From Clostridia bacterium (GTDB taxonomy: Bacteria > Bacillota_A > Clostridia > Christensenellales > Aristaeellaceae), in assembly GCA_017432405.1 (NCBI GenBank), contig JAFRJF010000210.1, positions 1 through 34,070 on the forward strand: a DNA stretch of 34,070 bases, given 5' to 3'. Below are positions 24,163 through 33,000 of this stretch, one piece after another. The notes under the pieces are model-generated. The model ran no database searches, had not been told where the DNA came from, and was given only the letters and a program-made list of their open reading frames with translations. Within the stretch, counting starts at the first letter, position 1. Each line of letters begins with the position of its first letter. The position numbers and the translations under genes are program-made.

Positions 24163-25013
24163 TGAAGCAGCCCACCGTTCGCCCGGCCAGGATCAGGCGG
24201 GACACCGTCAAGGCGCGGCTGATCATATTCGGTATACTGGCCGTGCTACTGATACTCTGCTCACTGTTCTCGGAGTACCTGACCCCATACGATCCCTATC
24301 TGCAGGACCTCTCCAATGCCAAGGCCGCGCCTTCGGCCCAGCATATCTTCGGCACGGACCGCTACGGGCGGGACATGCTCTCCCGGGTGATCGTCGGCAG
24401 CCGTACATCCATCTTCTCGACGCTGCTGCTGGTGGCGGTGATCACGGCCATTGGCACGGTGATCGGCGTGTTCTGCGGCTGGCACGGCGGAACCATCGAC
24501 ACGGTGCTGATGCGCATATCGGACATGTTCCTTGCCTTCCCGGGCCTGGTGTTCGCACTGGCCGTGGCGGGCGTGCTGGGCGGCGGCCTGCACAACGCCA
24601 TATTCGCTCTGGCGGCCATCAGCTGGCCGAAGTACGCCCGCATCGCCCGAAGCCAGACGCTGGCCCAGAAGGAGACCCCATACCTGAGGGCGGCGAGGCT
24701 GTCCGGCAGCGGCACGATTAAAATATTGGCCAAGCACATCCTGCCGAACATCATCGGCCCCATCCTCGTTACATCCATGCTGGACATCGGCACGATGATG
24801 ATGGAGCTGGCGGGGCTGTCCTTCCTGGGCCTCGGCGCGAAGCCGCCGATTGCCGAGTGGGGCAGCATGATGAGCGAGAACCGGGCGCTGATGACCACGG
24901 TGCCGTGGATCACCATGGCCCCGGGCCTTGCGATCTTCGTATCGGTGATGATCTTCAACCTGCTCGGCGACACCGTCCGCGACTACGCCGACCCAAGAGC
25001 GAGGGGACGATAG
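24159..25013 (+). CDS. Peptide/nickel-type ABC permease (OppC/NikC-like)
   Basis: 284 residues. Start ATG 24159 overlaps the upstream stop (ATGATG); the next ATG, three bases later, is also possible. N-terminal OppC_N helix, then the conserved HIFGTDRYGRDMLSRVIVGS and docking loop YLRAARLSGSGTIKILAKHI. The end (FLGLGAKPPIAEWGSMM, NLLGDTVRDYADPR) is typical of the family. Forms the heterodimeric channel with the OppB-like protein. Confidence 0.92.
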   Translation: MMKQPTVRPARIRRDTVKARLIIFGILAVLLILCSLFSEYLTPYDPYLQDLSNAKAAPSAQHIFGTDRYGRDMLSRVIVGSRTSIFSTLLLVAVITAIGTVIGVFCGWHGGTIDTVLMRISDMFLAFPGLVFALAVAGVLGGGLHNAIFALAAISWPKYARIARSQTLAQKETPYLRAARLSGSGTIKILAKHILPNIIGPILVTSMLDIGTMMMELAGLSFLGLGAKPPIAEWGSMMSENRALMTTVPWITMAPGLAIFVSVMIFNLLGDTVRDYADPRARGR

Positions 25014-25014
25014 T

Positions 25015-25794
25015 ATGGCTGAGATACTGAGATACGAGCATGTGGACATCGCCTACAACGGAAAAGTCGTGGTGCGGGATGTCAGCTTCACGCTTCAGAA
25101 TGGCGAGATTCTCGGCATTGTCGGCGAGAGCGGCAGCGGCAAGTCCACCGTCATCAAGGCGGCCATGGGGCTGCTGGGTCCCGCAGGCCAGGTGACGCGG
25201 GGCGACATTTGGTATGACGGCAACGACCTTCCCGACCTGTCCCCGGCGCAGATACGCAGGCTGAACGGCCCGGAGCTGGGCATGATCTTCCAGTCGGCAG
25301 GCGCGTCCTTTTGCCCGATTCGCACCGTAGGCGCGCAGCTCTACGAGAGCATGACCGAGCATGAATCCATCGGCAGGGATGAATTCAACCGCCGCGCCGT
25401 GGCGCTGCTTATAAAGATCGGCTTCGACGATCCCCGGCGCATACTGGACAGCTATCCCTTCGAGCTGTCCGGAGGCATGCAGCAGCGCGTGGGCATCACC
25501 GCGGCCATGCTGCTGAACCCCAAGATCCTGTTGGCAGACGAGCCTACCTCGGCGCTGGACGTCTCCGTCCAGAAGCAGGTGGTGGAGGAGATGCTGCTGG
25601 TGCGCAAGACCTTCGACACGGCCATCGTGATCGTCACCCACAACATCGGCGTCATCGGCGCGATGGCGGACAGGGTGCTGGTGATGAAGGACGGCAGGAT
25701 GGTGGAATACGGCGAGACCCGGCAGGTGCTGGACCATCCCAGGGAAGCCTACACCCAAAAGCTGATGGCCGCCGTACCGAGATTGCGGAGGTGA
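25015..25794 (+). CDS. Peptide/nickel-type ABC ATPase (OppD/DppD-like)
   Basis: 259 residues. Walker A GESGSGKST, Q-loop region MIFQSAGASF, signature LSGGMQQRVGI, Walker B LLADEPTSALDVS, His switch IVTHNIG. It is shorter than E. coli OppD (about 335 residues) because the C-terminal oligopeptide/Fe-S tail is absent. It starts one base after the OppC-like stop. One of two different ATPases that power the importer. Confidence 0.92.
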   Translation: MAEILRYEHVDIAYNGKVVVRDVSFTLQNGEILGIVGESGSGKSTVIKAAMGLLGPAGQVTRGDIWYDGNDLPDLSPAQIRRLNGPELGMIFQSAGASFCPIRTVGAQLYESMTEHESIGRDEFNRRAVALLIKIGFDDPRRILDSYPFELSGGMQQRVGITAAMLLNPKILLADEPTSALDVSVQKQVVEEMLLVRKTFDTAIVIVTHNIGVIGAMADRVLVMKDGRMVEYGETRQVLDHPREAYTQKLMAAVPRLRR

Positions 25795-25798
25795 GGAC

Positions 25799-26557
25799 AT
25801 GGAGCCGATATTGAAGGTTGACAACCTCACCAAGGTATTCAATCGCAAGGGCCAGCCGCCTTTGATCGCGGTCGATCACATCAGCTTTGCGGTTGAGCCC
25901 GGCCAGTGTCTCGGCATCATCGGCGAGAGTGGCAGCGGCAAGAGCACCGCGGCGGGCATGATCACGCGGCTGACGGACGCCACCGAGGGCACGATCATCC
26001 TGGACGGGGAGGATATCACCCATAAGAAGGGAAGACAGTTGCAAAGCGCCTACCATAAGATGCAGATGGTTTTCCAGACGCCCACGGAATCCTTCGACCC
26101 CCGGCATACGCTGGGGGACGGCGTGGGGGAAAGCCTGCGCAACAGCGGCATGACCCCGGCGCAGGTCAAAGTGGAGGTCGAGAAGCTGCTGTCGATGTGC
26201 GGCCTGACCACCGACTTCGCGAAGCGCTATCCCCACCAGGTTTCCGGCGGACAGTGCCAGCGCGCCGCCATCGCCCGGGCCATCGCCATCCAGCCGAAGC
26301 TGCTGATCTGCGACGAGGCGACCTCCGCGCTGGACGTGACCATCCAGACGGAGATCCTGGCGCTGCTGTCCGATCTGCGGCGGGAACTGAACCTCTCCAT
26401 ATTGTTCATATGCCACGACATCGCCCTGGTCCAGCAATTCTGCGACTGGGTGCTGGTGATGTACAAGGGCAGGATTGTGGAGGAGGGCATCCCTGACGAG
26501 GTCATTCGAAATCCACAGAACGACTACGCCAAACGCCTGATCGAAAGCATATTGTAG
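25799..26557 (+). CDS. Peptide/nickel-type ABC ATPase (OppF/DppF-like)
   Basis: 252 residues. Walker A GESGSGKST, Q-loop region MVFQTPTESFDPRHTL, signature VSGGQCQRAAIARAI, Walker B LLICDEATSALDVT, His switch ICHDIALV. Like its partner it lacks the C-terminal extension of enteric OppF. Start ATG 25799 with GGAGGTGAGG upstream; four bases from the OppD-like stop. Confidence 0.92.
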   Translation: MEPILKVDNLTKVFNRKGQPPLIAVDHISFAVEPGQCLGIIGESGSGKSTAAGMITRLTDATEGTIILDGEDITHKKGRQLQSAYHKMQMVFQTPTESFDPRHTLGDGVGESLRNSGMTPAQVKVEVEKLLSMCGLTTDFAKRYPHQVSGGQCQRAAIARAIAIQPKLLICDEATSALDVTIQTEILALLSDLRRELNLSILFICHDIALVQQFCDWVLVMYKGRIVEEGIPDEVIRNPQNDYAKRLIESIL

Positions 26558-26610
26558 CGATTCCGTACAGCTTGTTCGTGGCAGAAGCATGGTTTGCATT
26601 CGCCTTGTAC

Positions 26611-26678
26611 GGATTCTTCACTTCGTTCAGAATGACAGCGAAGCGCGCCGTTTGTCATTCTGAGCGGAGCGAAGAACC
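26611..26678. repeat. Inverted repeat of the GTCATTCTGAGCGGAGCGAA type
   Basis: The left arm GGATTCTTCACTTCGTTCAG continues AATGACA to 26637. The right arm TGTCATTCTGAGCGGAGCGA continues AGAACC to 26678. The arms are about 26 bp with a few mismatches. This family of palindromes is common in intergenic DNA of many bacterial lineages. Here it lies between the ATPase and binding-protein genes of one operon, and could stabilise or stop part of the transcript so that the binding protein is made in a different amount (inference). Confidence 0.8.
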
Positions 26679-26724
26679 TGTGCGAAGCGATTTGATACAA
26701 CATTGCAACAGAAAGGATGTTTTT

Positions 26725-28254
26725 ATGAAGAAAGTATTGACCCTTATCCTCGCCCTGTGCCTGCTGCTGTCCTCTGTGGCCTTCGCTGCCGCCGAGGGCA
26801 AGACCATGACTATCGGCGACACGACCTTCAACTCCGAAAACTGGGAAGAGACGGTCGATCCCCACCGCACCTACAACGGCTGGGCCTGCATCCGCTACGG
26901 CATCGGCGAGACCCTGGTGCACTACACCGACACCATGGAGCTGGAGCCCTGGCTGGCGACCAGCTGGGAAAACGACGGCAACCTGACCTGGACCATCACC
27001 CTGCGGGACGGCGTGAAGTTCTCCAGCGGGCGCGATATGGACGGCGCGGCGGTGAAGCAGTGCCTGGAGCACCTGCTTCAGGTCCACGATCGCGCGCCCA
27101 GCGACACCATGATCGACACCATCGAGGCCGACGGCCAGACCCTGACCATCACCACCAAGGAGCCCCTGCCGGCGCTGATGAACTACCTGGGCGACCCCTA
27201 CGGCTGCATCATCGACGTGGACGCCAGCGACTTTGACGCGGGCATCGCCGTGGGCACCGGCCCCTATGCCGCCAAGGACATGGTGACCGACGACCACCTG
27301 ACCCTGGTTCCCAACGAATACTATTGGAACGGCACGCCCAAGCTGGACGAGCTGACCATCCGCACCATCTCCGACGGCAACACCCTGGCGATGGCGCTGC
27401 AGGCCGGCGAGATCGACGCGGCCTACGGCATGGCCTATGAGAGCTATCCGCTGTTCGAGAACGGCAACTTCCAGTTCTCCGCCATCCAGACCTCCCGCAC
27501 CTTCTTCGCCTCGATGAACATGACCTCCCCCGTCATCCAGGACCCCGCCGTGCGCAAGGCCATCGCCATGGGCATCGACAAGGAGGGCTTCGTAGCGGTG
27601 CTGCTGGACGGCCACGGCGTGCCCGGCCACGGCGCGTTCCCGGATGGCTTCTCCACCTTTGGCGGCGAGCATGTGACCTGCGAGGGCTACGATCCCGAAG
27701 GCGCGAAGGCCCTGCTGGAGGAAGCGGGCTGGGTGGATTCCGACGGCGATGGCATCCGCGAAAAGGACGGCACGAAGCTGGTCATTCGCTGGCTGACCTA
27801 TCCCAGCCGACAGGAGCTGCCCCTGCTGGCCGAGTCCGTGCAGGCGACGCTCAAGCAGATCGGCATCGAAGTGGACATCAACTGCACCGCCAGCCGCCGC
27901 GAGTTCCTGGCCGACATGACTAGCTTTGATATCTACGCCTCCGCGCTGGTGACTGCCCCCTCCGGCGACCCCCAGTACTTCTTCACCACCTCCTGCCTGC
28001 CGGGCATGAGCTACAACTTTGGCGCTTACGAGAACGAGCACGTCAACGACCTGATGAACCAGATGGCCACCGAGTTCGACACCACCAAGCGCGGCGAGCT
28101 GGCCATTGAACTGCAGCAGGCGATCCTGGACGACAACGCCTACATCTTCTGCTCCTTCCTGCAGATGAACATGATCTCCAAGGTCAATGTGACGGGTTAC
28201 ACCGCCCATGCCTGCGACTACTATCAGGTGACGGCTGATCTGGATATCGAGTAA
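26725..28254 (+). CDS. Peptide/nickel-type ABC substrate-binding protein (family 5)
   Basis: 509 residues. Signal peptide MKKVLTLILALCLLLSSVAF with cleavage near AAAEG. Start ATG 26725 follows GAAAGGA; longer reading would run through the upstream inverted repeat. The SBP_bac_5 fold shows in the order DTTFNSENWEETVDPHRTY, LEPWLATSW, the family motif WTITLRDGVKFSSGRDMDGA, VGTGPYAA, and FASMNMTSPVIQDPAVRKAI. An aspartate-rich segment WVDSDGDGIREKDGTK is typical of clostridial members. It captures peptides or metal chelates outside the cell and delivers them to the upstream permease; the ligand is not predictable. Confidence 0.92.
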   Translation: MKKVLTLILALCLLLSSVAFAAAEGKTMTIGDTTFNSENWEETVDPHRTYNGWACIRYGIGETLVHYTDTMELEPWLATSWENDGNLTWTITLRDGVKFSSGRDMDGAAVKQCLEHLLQVHDRAPSDTMIDTIEADGQTLTITTKEPLPALMNYLGDPYGCIIDVDASDFDAGIAVGTGPYAAKDMVTDDHLTLVPNEYYWNGTPKLDELTIRTISDGNTLAMALQAGEIDAAYGMAYESYPLFENGNFQFSAIQTSRTFFASMNMTSPVIQDPAVRKAIAMGIDKEGFVAVLLDGHGVPGHGAFPDGFSTFGGEHVTCEGYDPEGAKALLEEAGWVDSDGDGIREKDGTKLVIRWLTYPSRQELPLLAESVQATLKQIGIEVDINCTASRREFLADMTSFDIYASALVTAPSGDPQYFFTTSCLPGMSYNFGAYENEHVNDLMNQMATEFDTTKRGELAIELQQAILDDNAYIFCSFLQMNMISKVNVTGYTAHACDYYQVTADLDIE

Positions 28255-28257
28255 AAG

Positions 28258-28289
28258 GAACAGGGAACAGGCAACAGGGAACAGGAAAA
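28258..28289. repeat. Short tandem GGAACAG/GCAACAG repeat
   Basis: Four imperfect 7-mers in a row after the binding-protein stop. Low complexity; repeats of this type are prone to slippage. Confidence 0.7.
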
Positions 28290-28290
28290 G

Positions 28291-28322
28291 TGGCTGCCGT
28301 GTCGAGACAGATACGGCAGCCA
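28291..28322. terminator. Hairpin between the ABC operon and the methyltransferase gene
   Basis: TGGCTGCCGT (28291-28300) and ACGGCAGCCA (28313-28322) form a perfect 10-bp stem, loop 12. No T-tract follows on the plus strand, so it may be a 3'-end stabiliser or weak terminator. Confidence 0.5.
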
Positions 28323-28340
28323 TAGGCATGGAGGATGGGA

Positions 28341-29057
28341 ATGGAAGCGATCAAGAGAGAAATCACCGACTACTGGACCGGGCGCGTGGAGAAGTTCGAG
28401 GCGCTGCGGCTCGATGAACTGAACAGCAACAAGCGTGAGCGGTGGCTTTATGAGCTGCACCGGTATCTACCCGCGGGAAGGAAGCTGGATATCCTGGACA
28501 TCGGCACCGGCACCGGCTTTTTCAGCTTCCTGCTGGCCGCGGAAGGACACAACGTGACGGGCATCGACCTGACGGAGGAGATGATTCGCGGGGCGAAGCA
28601 CTCGGCGGGGCTGCTCGATCTGCATCCCACGTTCCTAGTGATGGACGCGGAAAGCCCGACCTTCGAGCCGGAGTCCTTCGATGCCATCGTGACCCGCAAC
28701 CTGACCTCCTTCCTGCCGAACCTGCCGCAGGCCTATAAAAAGTGGCACGGTCTGCTCAGGAAGGACGGCATCCTCATCAACTTTGACGGGGATTACCACC
28801 ATGACCATTCAGAGGCTCCGCTGCCGGAGAACCACGCCCACAAGGACCTGACTGCACAGCAGAATGAGGCTTATGCGCACATTGAAAGTGAGATGCGTGT
28901 GCTTCAACAGCCCCGCCCGAACTGGGATATGGCGCTGCTGGCCGGTGCGGGCTTTCGGGACCGCAGGGTGGATGGGGACTGCTGGCGCCGCATCTACCGT
29001 GAGGTTGATAAATTCTACAATCCCACGCCCATCTTCTGCATTTCCGCGAGAAAATGA
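28341..29057 (+). CDS. Class I SAM-dependent methyltransferase
   Basis: 238 residues. ATG 28341 is chosen because GGAGG (28330-28334) is six bases upstream; ATG 28335 is too close. The SAM-binding motif I is LDILDIGTGTGFFSFLL, acidic motif II GIDLTEEM, motif IV SFDAIVTRNLTSFL, post-motif region KDGILINFDGDYH. The C-terminal ~80 residues, rich in Asn/His/Arg and ending in FYNPTPIFCISARK, are probably the substrate domain. The target (small molecule or protein) is unknown. A decayed relative lies upstream at 22645-22963. Confidence 0.85.
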   Translation: MEAIKREITDYWTGRVEKFEALRLDELNSNKRERWLYELHRYLPAGRKLDILDIGTGTGFFSFLLAAEGHNVTGIDLTEEMIRGAKHSAGLLDLHPTFLVMDAESPTFEPESFDAIVTRNLTSFLPNLPQAYKKWHGLLRKDGILINFDGDYHHDHSEAPLPENHAHKDLTAQQNEAYAHIESEMRVLQQPRPNWDMALLAGAGFRDRRVDGDCWRRIYREVDKFYNPTPIFCISARK

Positions 29058-29074
29058 CATGAACGAAGCTGTAG

Positions 29075-29467
29075 AAGAACCCTCATACTAAAAATCAAAT
29101 CAATTTCGAAATGAAGGATCCCTATTCCCCGGTCTACATGACCTGCATCGAGGAAGCCAAGCGCGATCTGCGGGCCAAGGCGCGGCCGGAGCTGGTCTCG
29201 CTGCCGGGATCCATTGACAGCTACGATACCATCGTGTTGGCCTATCCCAATTACTGGGGCACGATGCCGATGGCGGTGTTCACCTTCCTGGAGGCCTTCG
29301 ACTTTTCCGGAAAAACCATTCTCCCCCTGTGCACCAACGAAGGCAGCGGCATGGGCGGAAGTGAGCGCGACATCCAGCGCGCCTGCCCCGGCGCCGAGGT
29401 GAAGAAGGGCCTGTCCATCACCGGCAGCCAGGCGGCAAATTCCAAGGGTGTTGTGCAGAAGTGGCTG
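29075..29467 (+). pseudogene. 5'-truncated flavodoxin (Flavodoxin_4-like)
   Basis: The frame reads INFEMKDPYSPVYMTCIEEA, then YDTIVLAYPNYWGTMPMAVF, FTFLEAFDFSGKTILPLCTN and EGSGMGGSERDIQRACPGAE. These are the second-half flavodoxin motifs, including the YPNYWGTMPMA loop that flanks FMN. The first ~38 residues with the phosphate-binding S/T-rich loop are missing. At 29462-29470 the frame passes straight into an S41 peptidase sequence in another frame. No promoter or ribosome binding site is seen before it. Confidence 0.8.
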
Positions 29468-30017
29468 TCTCATCTACGCCAACCGCCAGATCAAGCGTGA
29501 GGGCAGCCCCATCAAGAACATCGTGCTCGACCTGAGCAACAACGGCGGCGGCAACGCGGACGCGGCGATCTTCGTGATCTCCTGGTTCCTGGGCGAGGCG
29601 GACATCGCGCTGCGCGATACCTTCACCGGCCCCGAGACCAACGCCATCTATCTGACCGACGTCAACCTGGACGGCCAGTACGACGGGCAGGACAACGTAG
29701 CCGGCAGCTACAGGCTGTACTGCCTGACCACCAACAACTCCTTCTCCTGCGGCAACCTGGTGCCCGCGGCCTACCACAGCTCCGGCCGGGTCACGCTGAT
29801 CGGACAGCCCACTGGCGGCGGCTCCTGCGTGGTGCAGCCCTGCACCACCGCTGCGGGAACGCTCTTCCAGATCTCCGGCAACAAGCAGGTCTCCATCATC
29901 AAAAACGGCTCCTTCTACAACACGGACGGTGGCATCGAACCCGATTTCCGGCTGGAGAAGCCTGAATCCTTCTACGACCGGCCCGCGCTGGTGGAGTACC
30001 TGCACAACCTGAAATAA
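29466..30017 (+). pseudogene. S41-family peptidase, C-terminal fragment
   Basis: About 183 residues: LIYANRQIKREGSPIKNIVL, DLSNNGGGNADAAIFVISWF, the presumed nucleophile region TTNNSFSCGNLVPAAYHSSG, and IGQPTGGGSC. The fold matches the C-terminal processing (S41) peptidase core. The N-terminal domains and any signal peptide are missing. The frame is fused by deletion to the flavodoxin fragment upstream. It ends at TAA 30015-30017, followed by a good terminator, so the original 3' end is preserved. Confidence 0.75.
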
Positions 30018-30028
30018 CAACATGAGAA

Positions 30029-30065
30029 CAGGGATCCTGAGCGCTCAGGGTCCCTGCTTTTTCTT
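30029..30065. terminator. Strong terminator between convergent genes
   Basis: CAGGGATCCTGAGC (30029-30042) pairs with GCTCAGGGTCCCTG (30043-30056), one mismatch, followed by CTTTTTCTTT. It serves the plus-strand S41 gene; the stem may also act for the minus-strand gene ending at 30075. Confidence 0.88.
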
Positions 30066-30074
30066 TGACTTCCG

Positions 30075-33000
30075 TCAGGCGGCGGGCTGTTCGTTGGCCA
30101 TCTCCGCCAGGTTCTCGTCGCAGAACAGGCCGATCACGTTCTCGGTCATGGCCTGGTCCGCGTCAACCGGGAAGCCCGCGGCCAGCCAGTAGGCGTAGGG
30201 GCCGGTGGCGTACTCGGTCAGGGCGTCCACGTCGCTGCCGTAGCGGAACTCCAGGTGATAGGTGGTCGCCGGGGTGTCAGGCATCATGAAGAAGTATTTG
30301 AACTCGCCCGCGTCCGCGTCGGCGGTCTCATATAAATAGCCGTTCATCATGCCGCTCAGGGTCAGGGGGCTTGAGTAGGCGTACTTGTGGGAGAACACGG
30401 CCTCGCCCGCCAGCGTGCCGCTGATGGTCGCGCCGTCGAAGGTGATCTGATCGACCCCGCCTACGAACAGGCAGTCGAACTGCGCGCCATTGGAGCCGTC
30501 GCCATAGGCGTCGATGGCATCCTGGCCGTAGATCGTGCCGTTGCAGGCGTCCTTCAGGGCCTGCGCCACCTCCGGGGCCATCTCGTCGCCCACCACTGCG
30601 GCGCAGTGGTCCAGCCAGATCTGATCATAAGCGGGATCGGTGATGACCGGGAACAGAGGTTCATAGGTGCCCTTCACGTCCTCCAGCAGCTGCGCCGCCA
30701 CCGCAGCGTCGTCGGCTTCCGTGCCGTCGCTGTCCGCCACGCAATCCACCAGCTCAAACTGGGTCGGCTGGTCGAAGGGCGCGCCCATCGACTGGGCGAC
30801 CTGCTCGTTGTAGAAGCCCGCGCCGACGATGTCGCCGATGCCGTCGGCATTCTCGCCCGCGCTGACGGTGACGTTCTTTGCAGTGCAGTTCGTGAACACG
30901 GTCACGGGCATGCCGTACTGCGCATCGGGATAGCCGCCCGCGTAGCCGGTGACGCCGCCGATCCAGAAGCAGTTGTCGCCTGCGGTGATGGTCACATTCT
31001 CAGCGGCGCAATCGGTGAACTGCTCCGCCGCGAAGCCGCAGCCGGACACCCCACCCAGGCCGTAGCAGTCATTGCCCGCGGTGACGGTGCCGGTGGCCTT
31101 GCAGCCCACGACGCTGGTCATCTCCAGGCCGCCGCCCACGATGCCCGCATTGGCGGTGCCGTCCGGGATCACGACGTCCGCCTGGGCGGTGCAGTTCTCC
31201 ACCATGGAGCCCATGCCCGCGCCGACGATGCCGCCGTACATGCCCTCGGCGCTCATCTCGCCCGCGTGGGCGGTGACTTTGCCGTTCACCAGGTTCACGC
31301 CGGAGACGGTGGACATATAGGCGTAGCCCACCACGTCGGAACCCATCAGCTGGGCGTCCACGGTGGCGTTCTCCAGGGTGAAGTTGCCGATCTTTGTGTT
31401 CGCGATGCAGCCGAAAAGGCCCTGGGCCCACGCCTCGGGCTGGTTGATGACAAGATTGGAAATGGTGTGTCCCTGGCCGTCGAAGGTGCCGGTGAAGGCG
31501 GTCTCCACTGCGGGAATCTCCTGCTCCTCGGCGCTCTCGCCGGAGGGGGCATAGGCGCCGATGGGCGTCCACTCCGCGCCGGCCAGGTCGATGTCGGCGG
31601 TCAACACATAGTTTCCGGACAGGTTGTCTTTGATCGCGGCCAGCTGTTCGGCGGTGCTGATTTCAATCGCGTCGGCCTTTGCCTCTGTCTCGGCTTCCGC
31701 CGCTTCGCCCTGGGCCTCGCCCACGTTCTCATCCACGAACAGCTTGATGCAGTCCTGGATCAGGCTGTCCTTGTAGCCATCCAGTATGCCGCTGGCCAGC
31801 CAGTAGGCGTACTTGCCCTCGGAGTAGTTGTTCAGGTCCTCCAGGGTATCGCCATAGCGGAACTCGATGTGCTGGGTCTCGGCCAGGTTGTCGTCGGAGA
31901 ACGCAAAATAGGTAAACAGCCCGGCGTCCGCGTCCTCGGTCTTGTAGACGTGCAGATAGCCCGGCATCTCCTGGCCGAAGTAGGTGACGGTCATGTCCCG
32001 GTCAAAGGCGTAGGTGTGGCGGAACAGCTCGTTGCCCTCGGCGTCCATGCCGGAGATGACGCCGCCCGCCACGGTCAGCTTCGCAAGGCCATTCTCGAAG
32101 AAGCAGTCGAACTGCATGGTTTCGGGAGATGCGCCGTAGGCGTTCATGGCCTCTTCGCCGTAGAGCCGTCCCATGTAGGTCTGGGTCAGCATCTGGTAGT
32201 AGCCCTCGGCAGCCTCGTCGTCCACGTTCCAGGCCTTGATGCACGCCATCCAGTAGTCCTTCAGGTCCTCCCGGGCGAACTCGGGGAACAGCTCGACGTA
32301 GGTGGCGGACAGCGCGATCAGGCGCGCGTCCTCGATCACGGGGATGTCCACGTCAATCGCATAGAGGCCGCCGGTGGTGATGTACTCGATCCTGTCGATG
32401 CGCTTGCCCTTCAGCGCGGCGTAGACCGCATCGTCCAGCCGCATGCCGATCTCGGCGCGACGCCAGAAATTGGCCAGGTGCGCCAGGCCTACCTTGGTGC
32501 CGTCGTCGGCCACCAGCACGATGCCGCTGACGGGGGTGTCCTCGCCCAGAACCCCGTCCAGGCCGTCCACCTTGATGACGATGTCCGCATGCCTGTCGTA
32601 GACGATCGATGCGCCGGCCTCGATGGCCTTGGCTTCTCCTTCGATGGCGCTGAACGCGGGCGCGTCGCCCATCGTCAGCGTCTTGTACACTGTGGGCTGT
32701 TCGCCCAGCGCGTACCAGGAATAGCTCGGGGCCTCAAACAGGGCGTCTTTCCCCGCATAGGTCGCGGTCTGTTCCTCGCCCTTGAGGGTCACGGTGATCT
32801 CCACGCTGCTGTCGTCGGTGATCTCGACGCCGCCGAGGCTCGCAAGTGCGGAAACATCCTCCACGTAGACCGGGAAGATGACGCCGGAGATGTCGCTGCC
32901 CTCGGGGTCCACATGGTAGGAGCCGCCCGCCAGCGCCCCGGCGCGGGGCTTCATCAGGGTCGATGAGGTCACGGCGTCCACGGCCACATCGGATTCAGCC

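Noticed and set aside
26524..28329. 601-residue ORF on the minus strand
   Set aside because: Antisense to the family-5 binding protein; long only because of codon bias.
30387..32966. 859-residue ORF on the plus strand
   Set aside because: It is antisense to the 1015-residue exported protein, which has a signal peptide, ribosome binding site and repeated modules. The plus-strand translation is Ala/Gly/His/Val-rich without motifs, a by-product of GC-rich codon use.
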